DNA of 64,000 nucleotides from Neocallimastix lanati (nom. inval.). Its lineage: Eukaryota > Neocallimastigomycota > Neocallimastigomycetes > Neocallimastigales > Neocallimastigaceae. The notes below the pieces were generated by a model, which was not told the DNA's origin, searched no databases, and saw only the letters and a list, made by a program, of their open reading frames with translations. The stretch lies in NCBI GenBank assembly GCA_016946835.1, contig JACVTC010000244.1:10001-74000 (forward strand), written 5' to 3'. Below are positions 10,686-28,015 of the stretch, piece by piece (the stretch's first letter is position 1; every line of letters starts with the position of its first letter). The translations under genes and the position numbers were made by a program.

Positions 10686-12456
10686 GTCCCAAAGAATCTT
10701 CGCACCAGAGTGCTAGAATTACACCATGATTCAGTCACGGCCGGTCATTTTGGTGTTTCTAAACTTTTGATTTAATTAATCGCAACTTCTGGTGGCCTAA
10801 GTTACAAAATGATGTAAGAAATTTTATTAAGTCTTGCGATATTTGTTGGAGGACTAAGGTTCCAAGACACAAACCATATAGGGCCTTCTTTCTCCTTTGT
10901 CTACTCCAAATAGACCTTGGTCTGATATCTCCATGGTTTTATTGTTGAATTACCGAAATCCAAAGATATGACCACTGTCATGACTGTTGTTGATAGATTG
11001 ATTAAAATGGCTTATTTTATTACTTTACGTTGTCTTCTTACTGCTTCAATTGCTGCCTATTCTTTTATTAACATATCTTTAGGTTACATGGCTTTCCTGA
11101 TTCCATTGTTTCGGATAGAGGTACGCAATTTACTTCTGATTTTTGGAATCGTCTTTGCGAATTATTTATAATTAAGTTGTCATTCTCCACTTCGAACCAT
11201 CCGCAGAGTGATGGTCAAACGAAGAGGGTGAACGGAATATTGGAACAATATCTCCGTTGTTTCATAAATGAAAGACAAAATAATTGGATTGACTTGCTGC
11301 CTTTTGCCAAGTTCGCCTATAATAATACTTTGCAACAATCAATCAATCAATCACCGTTTTTTGCAAACTATGGATACAATCCAAAATTTAGTCTAGAAAT
11401 TCCATCCTTAGACAAGTCTCATAGAGCTGATGTAAGAGTAAAAGATATAAATGAAAATATTAAATTTTTAAAGGAAAATTTAGAGTCAGCTAAAGAAACT
11501 TATAAAAAATATGCTGATTTTAAGAGATTACCTACACCTGATTTTGGAGTCGGTAAAAAAGTCTGGTTACTCAAAGGAAATATAACAAAAAATGTAAAGA
11601 AGAAATTAGCAGACCAAATGCTTGGTCCCTTTGAAATTGTGAGGAAAGTTAGTTCATTAGCCTACGAACTCAAGTTACCATGTAATATGAGTTGTCACCC
11701 TGTTTTTCATGTATCTTTACTGGAACCGTACTATGAAAATGAATTTGCTGACAGAAATAGTAGGAAAAGAAAGAATAATAAGTTAACTACCGACACCATA
11801 GATAAGGTTCCTGAAAGAATTATTAATATGAGGACATATAGAGGAAAAAATCGTTTCCTCATATCTTGGAAAGGCCTTGATTCTGTTGAAGATTCTGTGA
11901 TCGATGAAGATCAAATTAATGAGAGACAACTAATTCAAGAATATTATCGCATATCTAAAAGGAATAGACGAAATGAGATTGATGATGATGATAAAGATTT
12001 TAATGAAGAATGCATTAGGCATAAATATCAACCATTTGTAATTGACATTCCTTCTCGAAGTTTGAACTCTTAATTCGTAGGAGCTCATCTTAGAGGGCGA
12101 GAATGTAAAGATTTAATAAAATCTTTAATAATTAATTATATAATAATTAATTAATGTAATAAAATTACATAAATTTATGATTTACGTATACGAAAATTAA
12201 TTATAAATTTATGTAAACTTTTCATAAAGGATAAATTATTATTTAAATAATTTTGGATAATAAATTTAATCTAAATAATTTATTTAAGTTAATTAATTTA
12301 ATTTATTTAACTTAGTTAATTTAGTTTAGTTAGTTTAAAATACTTTAAAATTAATTTCGGAATAGTTTTAAATAGTTAAAATTAGTTTAAATAGTTTACA
12401 AAAATAGTTTTGAATTGTAAATATATAAACAATAGTATTAATAATATTTAAATAAT
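10686..12456 (+). mobile_element. Remnant of chromovirus A (integrase end of pol plus part of 3' LTR)
   Basis: Closely related to the integrase end of chromovirus B (compare 25910-27315). Parts present are the zinc-binding and core portions of integrase, the integrase C-terminal module and a chromodomain-like tail (to 12073), a purine tract before 12105, and the first part of a 3' LTR starting TGTAAAGATTTAATAAA (12105-12456). The remaining LTR portion lies at 19086-19483 beyond inserted element D. No 5' LTR, gag, protease or reverse transcriptase is present here. It is a broken fossil, with several breaks in the surviving body. It is older than D, which sits inside its LTR. Confidence 0.88.
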
Positions 12457-13068
12457 TGTAACGAATCTTAAAAAACTAGAAATTAGAATGCTGGCATAGT
12501 GGTTAGTCACTATGACCTCAGCCTGAACCACTAGGGTTCGACTCACACCTTTACTAAAATTTTATATCATTTAAATTTTAAAGAATTTTTATACTTCATT
12601 TCTGTATTTGTTTCTGTATTTGTTTCTGTATAAATTTCTGTAAAAAATTAACAAAAGAAATTCTTAGAAATTAATAGAAACAAATCAGATAGAAATTCTA
12701 TTTTAATTTATCTTTTATCATTATTTCTTTTAGATTCTTTTTAACCGAAAATAATCAATTTTTATGAAACTTTTTAATGATTTTATGGTTTTAAATTTTT
12801 ATGGATTTAAATTTTGAAAAACTATAAATAGGAGTGAATTTCGCAGCCAAAAAAAAAAAAATATTTTTTAAAAATTGTGTTTTTATTAATTATTGAATTA
12901 ATTAATAAGTAATTCGAAATATTACAATAATTAATCTTTATAATTAATATTTTTAAATTTCTTAATTAATAAAACTATATTTTAAAAAACCAAATTACTT
13001 ATTAATCAAAAAGTGCTTACCTATTGTGTTACACTCTTTAAAACACGGATATTCCAATATTCGTTACA
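12457..13068 (+). repeat. 5' LTR of chromovirus D
   Basis: 612 bp, seemingly identical to 18474-19085. It contains a TATA-like ACTATAAATAGG (12821-12832), a tRNA-like head (12490-12550), and at 12877-12886 a stretch complementary to the sequence immediately after the LTR (13069-13078). Confidence 0.95.
12490..12550 (+). promoter_or_regulatory. tRNA-like segment with Pol III A and B boxes inside the LTR
   Basis: An A-box-like TGGCATAGTGG (12492-12502) is followed 41 nt on by a B-box-like GGGTTCGACTC (12534-12544), the normal tRNA spacing. The region between could form an approximate anticodon arm, but the acceptor and T stems do not pair well, so this is not a functional tRNA gene. The same segment recurs in the 3' LTR at about 18507-18567. 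It could be an internal Pol III promoter or a captured tRNA or SINE head. Confidence 0.55.
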
Positions 13069-18151
<5,083 letters not shown>

Positions 18152-18219
18152 ATATAAATCATTTAATCAAAAATAAATTTTATTTCATCAAAGTACTATT
18201 AATCATTCTAACTTATGAT

Positions 18220-18252
<33 letters not shown>

Positions 18253-18473
18253 TATTTTATATTATTCAAAAACATTTATTCTAGATAGTTTTATTTTTAT
18301 ACTTTATTTTTAAAACTTAAAATTCATGTAATTTTTATTATTCAATGTATTAATTAAATTATCACTCCTATAAGTATTTTAGTTATAGTTTATTATTATA
18401 AAAGTTAGAATTAGAAATAGTTTAGATTTAAAGCAAAAGATTCGTCTGGCATCCGAATCCTAGAGGAGGACCA

Positions 18474-19085
18474 TGTAACGAATCTTAAAAAACTAGAAAT
18501 TAGAATGCTGGCATAGTGGTTAGTCACTATGACCTCAGCCTGAACCACTAGGGTTCGACTCACACCTTTACTAAAATTTTATATCATTTAAATTTTAAAG
18601 AATTTTTATACTTCATTTCTGTATTTGTTTCTGTATTTGTTTCTGTATAAATTTCTGTAAAAAATTAACAAAAGAAATTCTTAGAAATTAATAGAAACAA
18701 ATCAGATAGAAATTCTATTTTAATTTATCTTTTATCATTATTTCTTTTAGATTCTTTTTAACCGAAAATAATCAATTTTTATGAAACTTTTTAATGATTT
18801 TATGGTTTTAAATTTTTATGGATTTAAATTTTGAAAAACTATAAATAGGAGTGAATTTCGCAGCCAAAAAAAAAAAAATATTTTTTAAAAATTGTGTTTT
18901 TATTAATTATTGAATTAATTAATAAGTAATTCGAAATATTACAATAATTAATCTTTATAATTAATATTTTTAAATTTCTTAATTAATAAAACTATATTTT
19001 AAAAAACCAAATTACTTATTAATCAAAAAGTGCTTACCTATTGTGTTACACTCTTTAAAACACGGATATTCCAATATTCGTTACA
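18474..19085 (+). repeat. 3' LTR of chromovirus D
   Basis: 612 bp, seemingly identical to the 5' LTR. Preceded by the purine tract AGAGGAGGA and followed by the ATAAT target duplication, after which the interrupted LTR of element A resumes. Confidence 0.95.
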
Positions 19086-19483
19086 ATAATAAATAAATAA
19101 TAAATGAGTTCTTATTGAATTTAATTATTATTGTAAGTAAGTTGAAAGTTTATTGAATTAATTATTGTTTAGTTCTAGTTAATTATTATTTAATAAAATT
19201 ATTAATAAATATTTTGTTTATAAATAAATAGTAATATATGTATATTAAATAGGTTTGATATATTAAAATGTAATCATGAAAATATATAAATACATGTAAA
19301 ATTCATTATTTAAATAGATGTATTAGTTATCGACTATCAATTAGTTAATAACAATTAGTGATTTGTTTTTCTTAATTAATAAAGATTATTTTTATTTAAA
19401 AAACAAATTTTTATTACGTGTTCTTTTAATTTTAGTGTTAAAATTTTGTTATTTGTAATTTGTTTCCATTAGAAATCATTACA
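19086..19483 (+). repeat. Second part of the 3' LTR of chromovirus A
   Basis: It resumes after element D, and the first five bases are the target duplication. It shares with the LTR of chromovirus B the phrases TTTGTTTATAAATAAATAGT, ATATAAATACATGTAA and GTATTAGTTAT, and ends ATTACA. With 12105-12456 it makes an LTR of about 745 bp, related to but clearly distinct from the B LTR. Confidence 0.8.
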
Positions 19484-19499
19484 ATCTATAATTTAATTC

Positions 19500-21249
19500 T
19501 TCATTCAGAAAATAAAATTGTAATACCTAATTAAGTATTTTATAATAAAAAGGTAGAGTTAAAACTTTTAAAAACTTTTGGTTGTGTATATTATTTCAAG
19601 GATGATACACAACATAAGTCAACATTTTACCAAATGCTAAGATGGGCGTATTCTTAGGATTTGATGACAAAAAGCACTCATACATGATCATGGATATTGA
19701 AATCAATAAAATGCATTTTACTAATTTTGTATATTTCGTTGAAGAAGAGCCAAGTAAATATAAATATGAAACAAATAATTATAAAGATCCTTACTTCTCA
19801 TTCATGAAAGACATCAATAGAAAAAACAGGAATACAGAAGGACAAGAAGAAGAAAATATTAAAACAAATGAAAATAATGTTCAAAATAACAATATACATG
19901 AGAACATTCAAAATAATAACAATAATATACATGAAAATACAATATATGAAGAAAACAATTTAAATAGAGAAAATAATTTAAATGAAAGAAACATCTTAAA
20001 TGAAGAAAATACTTTAAATGAAGAATATAGAAATGCATAGAAATAATTATATTATAAATAGACATGACAATAATATTTCGTTAAATGAAGAAACTCAAGA
20101 TTTAATAGCAAAAAATGGATATGAAAAATAACAGTAATTTGAGTGAGGACATTAAAAGAAAAATTAATTTAAAATTTAATTCTGAAATTGAAAATGTTGG
20201 TAATTCCTTGGTAAATATATTAAATGTCAGTACTTGTACAACCGTCAAACCCACAATTAGGACAGTATCTTATCTATATTACTTAGAAATTTTAGAATAA
20301 TAATATATATAAAGGGAATATACTTACCAGTAACCCTAACCACAATATTCCGTAAAACCTCTTTTGAGGAAATCCTGAAAAATGGTCATATATTGATCAA
20401 ACCAAATATATCAATAATTTCCAATAATAATATCAATAAATCACATGAAATAAATAATAATAATGATGTTTCACATAAATCAATTAATATTTCATATGGA
20501 AATAATAATGAAATTATTGAAGAAATTATGGCAAATACAGAATACGACAATAACAATAAAAGGCCACGTAGTCCTAAATATAAAGCGACTACACACACTA
20601 ATGCTAGGTTTCGTAGAAAATTAGACCATTTGTCACATTTCAAATATGTATGAAGAAGCAATAAACAGTGAAGACAAAAATAACTGGATTGAGGCTATTA
20701 ATGATGATCTTAATAACCTTTATTCTAACAATGTTATGACTTTTATTAAAAAGGTACCTAAAAACAAAAACATCATTTCCACAAAATGGGTTTTAAACAC
20801 TAAATGTGATTAAAATATTAATATTTATAAATAAAGCTCATTTAGTTGCTCGTAAATTTAAACACAAAAGGGAATTGACTATGAATTAACGTATTCCCCT
20901 TCACTAAGCATAGATGGCCATAAACTAATTTTGCATTTTTCTGCTACTCTTAAGTGGAATATTTTTCATTTTGATATAAAAGACGCTTACCTTAATGCTC
21001 CGCTTGATAAAGATATTTATACTACTTTTCCTAAAGGGGATACGTACTTTGGAATAGTAGGATATAGGAAACTCAACAAAACTTTAGCCTTAAACAATTA
21101 GGTAAACTATGGTATAATACCATCCAAAAATTTTTAATAAAAAATATATTTATTCAAATTAAATCCCAACAATGTATTTTTAAATTTGTTTAAAATAATA
21201 TAACAAAATTCAATATCGGTTTAAATGTGAATGACATGGTTATCGCTGG
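19500..21249 (+). mobile_element. Old copia relic, left part
   Basis: Decayed copia pol on the plus strand, related to copia-1. Recognisable parts are the integrase end with VFYNKK and MGVFLGFDDKKHSYMIMDIE, an Asn/Glu-rich linker (about 19800-20560), and the reverse transcriptase from about 20650 with WIEAINDDLNNL, KNIISTKWV and the catalytic-box remnant NDMVIAG. It is interrupted at 21249 by chromovirus B and resumes at 27947. No LTRs are seen. It carries many breaks and is much older than copia-1. Confidence 0.85.
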
Positions 21250-21874
21250 TGTAAAGATTTAATAAATCTTTAATACATTAAATAGCTTAATTTTTCGTAT
21301 AATTAATTTATTTAATATATATGAATTATTTTTTAATATAAAATTTATTGAAATAAAATTTATTAATTATTTTTTAAATTGAAAATATTTGTTAATTAGT
21401 TTAGTTAACTTAGTTTAGTCTTAAATAGTTAAATATTAATTTAGGAATAATCTTCATAATCTTAAATAGTTAATATTTATAAAAATAATTTTTCAATATT
21501 AAATATATAATTAAAATTATTATAAGTATTAAAATAATAAATAAAATAAAGAGTTTAAAAAATTAATTTTAGTTTTAGTAAATTAATAAATAAAAAAAAT
21601 TATTAATTAAAAAATCTTTTGTTTATAAATAAATAGTTTTATATATATTATTAAATAACATCATTTATTAATAATGTAATAAGAAAAAATATAAATACAT
21701 GTAATTTTTCTCAATTAAATCGATGTATTAGTTATTAACTATTTTACAGTTAATAACATAAAAAAAATTTATAATTAATAAAAAGAATTTAATAATAAAC
21801 GAATTTACTTATTTGTTTAAATTGTAAAGTGTTTTTTATTGTTAAAATCTGTTTTAATTGACGGATTCATTACA
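21250..21874 (+). repeat. 5' LTR of chromovirus B
   Basis: 625 bp with a TATA-like ATATAAATAC at about 21690. Some 33 nt further on is GTATTAGTTAT (21725-21735), which is complementary to the 11 bases directly after the LTR (21875-21885). Confidence 0.93.
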
Positions 21875-21885
21875 ATAACTAATAC

Positions 21886-22377
21886 CCATTAAGATTTAAA
21901 CAAAACACGTTATAACAAGTAAAAAACTACTATTGCGTTTGGATTCTACTATTGCGTTTGGATTTTACTACTGTGTTTAGTTTCTACTGTGTTTAGTTTC
22001 TACTGTGTTTAGTTTCTACTGTGTTTAGTTTCTACTGTGTTTAGTTTCTACTGTGTTTGGTTTCTACTGTGTTTGATTCATACCGTGTTTACCGTTACTG
22101 TGTTGCCTTTTGAGCTTTATCTTCAAGGTGTTTTATTTCTACTGTGGCTCTTTCATAACATATTAGTTAATATTATTATATTATATTATATTTGTTTTGT
22201 TTACTCGTCGCACACCATTACAATTGGATATCGTGCTGACGACTTTATGAATAATAATATAATATTAATATAATAATAATTAATTACTAGAACGAAAATA
22301 ATTTAGAATAAATAAAATAAATTATATAAGTAAATACCTTAATAAATAAGCAGTTCAGAAAATCAATAAAATATTAG
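21886..22377 (+). repeat. Leader of chromovirus B with 16-bp tandem repeats
   Basis: About nine tandem copies of a 16-bp unit like CTACTGTGTTTAGTTT lie between about 21930 and 22100, degenerating at both ends. The rest is AT-rich and non-coding up to the gag frame. Confidence 0.75.
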
Positions 22378-23787
22378 TTGAAATTTATGTATACAAATAA
22401 ATTAATCAAGTTGGAAGAATTGGATCTCATATTTCAAAATTTAAATCTTGAGGATCAAATGGAACAACAACTTAATCCAGCTCCTCAACTGAAGATTATT
22501 AAGGACCCTCCCTTATTCTCGGGAACTACGAAAGACCTCGATGGATTTTTGACAAGGATAGAGTTAGCTATCGAGGCAAATCCACAAAGGTTTCCCGATG
22601 ATAGAAGGAAAGTCATGTTCGTTATCTCATATTTTACTGGAAGAGCACTTAACTGGGCTTCTTGCTTATGGAGGAATAATAACGAAGTTCTGAGAAACTA
22701 TGAGAACTTCATTAATGAACTAAGAAGAAACTTTGGCGACCCTGATGTTGATGCTGCTGTCGCTAATGGGAAACTTAACAATATTTGTCAGTTCAAGTAT
22801 GGCCACGTTATGGAATACATCACTGCATTCCAGAAGATAAGCCAATACTCGAACTTTAATGAGTCCGCAAAAATCTTTATGTATATTAAAGGACTCCATC
22901 CCAAGATGAGAGAACGTTTAGCTCTCGTAAATCCAAATCCCAACAACTTAGAGCAGCTATTTAGGGAATCTGTGAATATAGAAAGCCTTACCAAGAGAAA
23001 TGATATCCAAGAATATTACTTAACTCATCAAGACCGTAAAAATTATAATCAAGACGATCCAATGGATGTGGATCTTTATCGCATTAAAAAAGGTCAAAAA
23101 GTCACAAGATATTTCCCATCACACAACAAGAACTACATTGAAAACGAATCAAATATTGAAGAAAGAAGAAAGAAGAGACTATGTTTTAAATGTGGTGAAG
23201 CTGGACACATGCAATTTAATTGTCCAAATAGAATAAAACCAAAAAACTTCAAAATCATTAATAAAGTTCCAAATGAAGATCCCTCTTCTTCTGCCACTTC
23301 TAAATCTACCTCTTCTTCTGTTAGGAGAATTAAGAAAGTTGAAAAGTATGATAATATCTACAAAGTTTTGGATATTGTTGAAAATGAGAATATAAATTTT
23401 AAAGGAAAGACTAACATACTTGATTTTTATATTAAAACAAATGAATCCGATGAGGTTAAAGCAAAGGTTCTCATTGATTCCGGCTCTGATATTAACTGTA
23501 TACATCCAGAATTTGCTAGAGTGAATAACATTAAACTTATGAATATTGATAACTCCTTTAAAGTTGCTGGTTTGGGTTATGGTTTATCTACTGTGAAGAA
23601 AATCATCGAGAAATGTATTCTTCATTTTAAGAATCATTATGAAATAATTCAATTACACTCTCTTTGTATCCCTGATGTAGATATCATTTTAGGATTCCCT
23701 TGGATTGAAAAACATTGCCCTATTAACTACCATGATCAAAGAAAATCTCTTTCAGTTCAGGATACTGTGCTCGACACTGTAATGTAG
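22378..23787 (+). CDS. Chromovirus B gag and protease
   Basis: 469 residues. A gag capsid-like region runs to about residue 220 and shares phrases such as FPDDRRKVMFVISYFTGRAL with the D gag. A CCHC knuckle CFKCGEAGHMQFNCP lies near residue 266, and an aspartic protease motif VLIDSGSDINCIHPEFA near residue 365. The first ATG at 22378 is used; a later ATG giving MEQQLNPAPQ is an equally good start and better matches the D gag. It is part of a broken element. Confidence 0.85.
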   Translation: MKFMYTNKLIKLEELDLIFQNLNLEDQMEQQLNPAPQLKIIKDPPLFSGTTKDLDGFLTRIELAIEANPQRFPDDRRKVMFVISYFTGRALNWASCLWRNNNEVLRNYENFINELRRNFGDPDVDAAVANGKLNNICQFKYGHVMEYITAFQKISQYSNFNESAKIFMYIKGLHPKMRERLALVNPNPNNLEQLFRESVNIESLTKRNDIQEYYLTHQDRKNYNQDDPMDVDLYRIKKGQKVTRYFPSHNKNYIENESNIEERRKKRLCFKCGEAGHMQFNCPNRIKPKNFKIINKVPNEDPSSSATSKSTSSSVRRIKKVEKYDNIYKVLDIVENENINFKGKTNILDFYIKTNESDEVKAKVLIDSGSDINCIHPEFARVNNIKLMNIDNSFKVAGLGYGLSTVKKIIEKCILHFKNHYEIIQLHSLCIPDVDIILGFPWIEKHCPINYHDQRKSLSVQDTVLDTVM

Positions 23788-23925
23788 GAAAAAAAATAGA
23801 AAAATTAAAAATAAAAAGAAGTTAAACAAAATTTCTACTAAAGGAAAGGAACCATATGAAGATCTTTCCTTAACAAGGAAAAAATTAATCCTAAGCGTAA
23901 GTATTCTTTTGAATCTGATTCCGAT

Positions 23926-26900
23926 ATGGATTCTGATGAAGAAATTACGATTAGAGGTCGTCGTACTCGTATTAAAACTTGTAGTGAAAAAGAAGAACTT
24001 AATGATTTAAAAATTTTTTGTACAATTAATTATGATAGTGATGTAAATGATAGTTTTATGTTTGATAATGATGATGAAATTTATGAATTTAGTGATAGTA
24101 ATAATATTAATTTAGATAAATTAAATAAAATTTGTAAAATTGATGTTTTATGTAATAATGTAACAAAAAATTGTAATCATAATGACAATTTAAATAAAGA
24201 TGAAAATAAAAAGTATATTTCTAAAAAGTGTTCTGTAAAAAATTTGTGTTGTATCTGTAATTGTTTAAAAATTAGTAATTTTGAAAATAAATTAAATCAA
24301 AAAATTATAGGAATACCTCCTATTTATAAAAATTATGCAGAAGTATTCAATGAAAGAAATTGCGACGTACTCCCTCCACATCGTGAGTATGATTGTGAAA
24401 TAAGATTAAAGAATAATTCAAATTTATTTTATGGACCTATTTATCCTTTAACAGATGTAGAAAGAGACGAATTGAAGAAATACATTAAAGAAAATTTAGA
24501 AAAAGGTTTCATTAGGAAATCGACATCTCCTGCTGGAGCACCTATATTGTTTGTTAAAAAGAAGGATGGTTCATTGAGGTTATGTGTTGACTATAGAAAA
24601 TTAAATGAGATGACCATCCGTAATTCCTATTCTCTTCCTTTAATTAGTGAATTACTAGATAGAGTTAAAGGTGCAAAATTCTTTACTAAGTTGGATTTAA
24701 AATCTGCTTATAACTTAGTAAGAATAAAAGAAGGTGACGAGTATAAGACAGCATTTCGTACTCGTTATGGACATTTTGAATATTTGGTTATGCCTTTTGG
24801 GTTAAAAAATGCCCTTGCAACTTTTCAACATTTTATAAATGATGTTCTTAGTGATTACTTAGATGATTTTGTTATTTCATATATTGATGATATTTTAATT
24901 TATTCAAAAAGCTTAGAAGAACATCATATTCATGTCAAGAAAGTTTTAAAGAAACTATTAGAAAATAATTTATATGTCAAACTCGAAAAATGTGAGTTTG
25001 ATGTCTCTGAAACTGCTTTTCTTGGTTATATTTTATCGAAAGATGGTTTAAAGGTTGATCCTAATAAAATTAAAGCCATTCTTGATTGGCCTGTTCCAAC
25101 CACAGTTAAGGAAGTTCAATCTTTTATTGGTTTATGCAATTATTATAGGATTTTTATTAAAGATTTGGATAAAATCGCCCGTCCTTTGCATAAACTTTCA
25201 AGAAAAAATGTATCTTTTAACTGGGGTCCTGATCAACAGAAGGCATTTGATAAATTAAAAGAGTTGTTCATTTCTGCTCCTATTTTGAGAAACCCTGATA
25301 GTAATAAGCCTTTTGTTGTTGAAACTGATGCTTCTAATTTTGCTGTTGGTGCGGTTCTTTCTCAAGAATACGATGGTCAACTACACCCAATAGCTTATAT
25401 CTCGTCTAGCTTAACCAAATCAGAAAAGAATTATCCAATTTACGATAAGAACTTCTATCAATTAAAGTTGCTCTTGAGGAATGGCGTCACTATTTAGAAG
25501 GTTGCTCGTCATCCTTTTACAATTTATACCGATCATAAAAATTTGACTTTTCCTAGAAAGCCTGAAATGCTCTCGAATCGTCAAATCCATTGGTATGAAT
25601 TTCTCTCTCGTTTTGATTTTAATTTAGTTTATCGTGCTGGTAAGAAGTCTGGGAAACCTGATATCTTATCTAGAAGAAGTGATCATCTTTTTAATTACCC
25701 TCAGACTGTTTTTTGTCGTGTTATTAACTGTAATGCTTCTGATGATTGCTTATGTAATTCAATTTTACATTCACTTAAAGATGATGAATTGTATAACAAA
25801 ATTAAAACTTTTCTTTCTAGTAATAATAAAGATACTGCTCCTATTAGAAATATTGGTAAATGTGTAATTGATGATGAAGGTTTTCTTCTCTATGATGATT
25901 TAATCTATGTTCCGGAAAATATTCGTGCAAGAATTCTAGAAATGCACCATGATTCGGTAACAGCTAGTCACTTTGGTGTAAATAAAACTTCGGATTTAAT
26001 TTATAGAAATTTTTGGTGGCCAAAGTTACGACATGATGTTAAGAAATTTATTAAGTCTTGTGAAACTTGTTGTCGTGCTAAAGTTCCAAGGCATAAGCCA
26101 TATGGTTTATTATCCCCATTATCCACACAAAATAGAGCTTGGGCTGATATTTCAATGGATTTCATTGTTGAATTGCCAAAATCCAAATATATGACTACTA
26201 TTATGGTGGTTGTTGATCGTTTAACAAAGATGGCTCATTTTATCCCCCTTCGTTGTCTTACTACTACTTCAATTGTCGCTGATGCTTTTATTAATTCTAT
26301 TTTTAAATTGCATGGTTTCCCTGATTCCATTATTTCTGATAGAGGTACCCAATTCACCTCTGAATTTTGGAATAGATTATGTGACTTACTTTGTATCAAG
26401 CATTCGTTTTCAACTTCAAACCATCCGCATACTGATGGTCAAATAGAGAGAGTGAACGCGATATTGGAACAATATCTTCGTTGTTATATAAATGAACGAC
26501 AAACAAATTGGGTTGATTTATTACCTTTTGCTGAATTCGCTTATAACAATACTTTACAACAATCAATCAATCAATCCCCATTTTTTGCTAACTATGGATT
26601 CAATCCTAGATTTGGTCTAGAAATTCCATCTAATGAAAGACCTCACAGAGCTGATCAAAGAGTTAAAGATATTAATGAAAATATTAAATTTCTGAAAGAA
26701 AACTTAGATAAAGCTAAAGAAACTTACAAAAAATATGCGGATCAAAAAAGATTACCCTCACCTGATTTCCAGGTTGGTAATAAAATTTGGTTACTTAAAG
26801 GAAGTACTACTAAAAATGTTAAGAAAAAACTTGCTGATCAAATGCTTGGTCCTTTTGAAATTGTTGAGAAAATTAGTTCACTTGCTTATAAACTTAAACT

Positions 26901-27315
26901 CCCAAGTAATATGCGTTGTCATCCTATTTTTCATGTATCATTACTTGAACCTTATCATGAAAATGAATTTGAAAACAGAAATGAAAGAAAAAGGAAGAAT
27001 ATTAATTTGACTACTGATACTTTTGATAAAGTTCCAGAAAAAATTGTTGATATGAGAAAATATAGAGGAAAGAATCGTTTTCTTGTATCTTGGAAAAGAC
27101 TTGATTCTGATGAGGATTCTTGGATTGATGAAGATCAAATTTATGACAAACAATTGATTCAGGAATATTATCGTCGAACCAAAAACAATAGGTCAAACAT
27201 AGAAGAAGATACTTTGAGTGATAATGAAATCTACGTTAGACATAGATATCAACCATTTGTAATTGATCTACCAGCAAATGGACTAAATCGTATGTCTCGC
27301 AGGAGCTCGACTTAA
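23926..27315 (+). CDS. Chromovirus B pol region (RT, RNase H, integrase)
   Basis: An acidic N-terminal region is followed by the Ty3/gypsy reverse transcriptase, with APILFVKKKDGSLRLCVDYR, TKLDLKSAYN, and YIDDILIYS at the catalytic box. Then come RNase H (VETDASNFAVGAVLSQ), integrase zinc site (HHDSVTASHFG, then CETC), core motifs ([21 protein letters not shown]), and a C-terminal module ending in a divergent chromodomain-like segment (YRGKNRFLVSWKRLDSDEDS). Broken, with about one break in this region. The whole integrase half is closely similar to remnant A. Confidence 0.9.
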
Positions 27316-27325
27316 AGGGCGAGAT

Positions 27326-27941
27326 TGTAAAGATTTAATAAATCTTTAATACATTAAATAGCTTAATTTTTCGTACAATTAATTTATTTAATGTATATGA
27401 ATTATTTTTTAATATAAAATATATTGAAATAAAATTTATTAATTATTTTTTAAATTGAAAATATTTGTTAATTAGTTTAGTTAACTTAGTTTAGTTTTAA
27501 ATAGTTAAATATTAATTTAAGAATAATCTTAAATAGTTAATATTTATAAAAATAATTTTTCAATATTAAATATATAATTAAAATTATTATAAGTATTAAA
27601 ATAATAAATAAAATAAAGAGTTTAAAAAATTAAATTTAGTTTTAGTAAATTAATAAATAATAAAAATTATTAATTAAAAAATCTTTTGTTTATAAATAAA
27701 TAGTTTTATATATATTATTAAATAACATCATATATTAATAATGTAATAAGAAAAAATATAAATACATGTAATTTTTCTCAATTAAATCGACGTATTAGTT
27801 ATTAACTATTTTACAGTTAATAACATAAAAGAAATTTATAATTAATAAAAAGAATTTAATAATAAACGAATTTACTTATTTGTTTAAATTGTAAAGTGTT
27901 TTTTATTGTTATAATCTGTTTTAATTGACGGATTCATTACA
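27326..27941 (+). repeat. 3' LTR of chromovirus B
   Basis: 616 bp, about 98% like the 5' LTR by eye. Followed by the GCTGG target duplication and then the continuation of the copia relic. Confidence 0.93.
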
Positions 27942-27946
27942 GCTGG

Positions 27947-28015
27947 AGAAGATGAATATATTAAACAAATAATAAACAAAACAAAATTAAAAAATTTAAA
28001 ATATCTAAATGCGTT
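27947..28015 (+). mobile_element. Old copia relic, right part
   Basis: Directly after the GCTGG duplication the reading EDEYIKQIINKTKLKN follows on from the RT catalytic box left at 21249 (compare VIAGEIKFIKDIISKIK in copia-1). Similarity fades after about 28015. Confidence 0.7.

Larger units (their letters stand above)
21250..27941 (+). mobile_element. Chromovirus (Ty3/gypsy) element B, inserted in the copia relic
   Basis: LTRs at 21250-21874 (625 bp) and 27326-27941 (616 bp) start TGTAAAGATTTAATAAATC and end GATTCATTACA. They differ by about 11 substitutions and a 9-bp indel by eye, so this copy is older than D and copia-1. The target duplication GCTGG is at 21245-21249 and 27942-27946. 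The interior has a short leader with tandem repeats, a gag-protease frame, a pol region and a purine tract AAAGGGCGAGA before the 3' LTR. It is broken, with about two breaks. Confidence 0.95.

Noticed and set aside
12490-12550. A true tRNA gene
   Set aside because: A and B boxes are present, but the acceptor and T stems do not pair properly and the segment is embedded in both LTRs; kept only as a tRNA-like promoter candidate.
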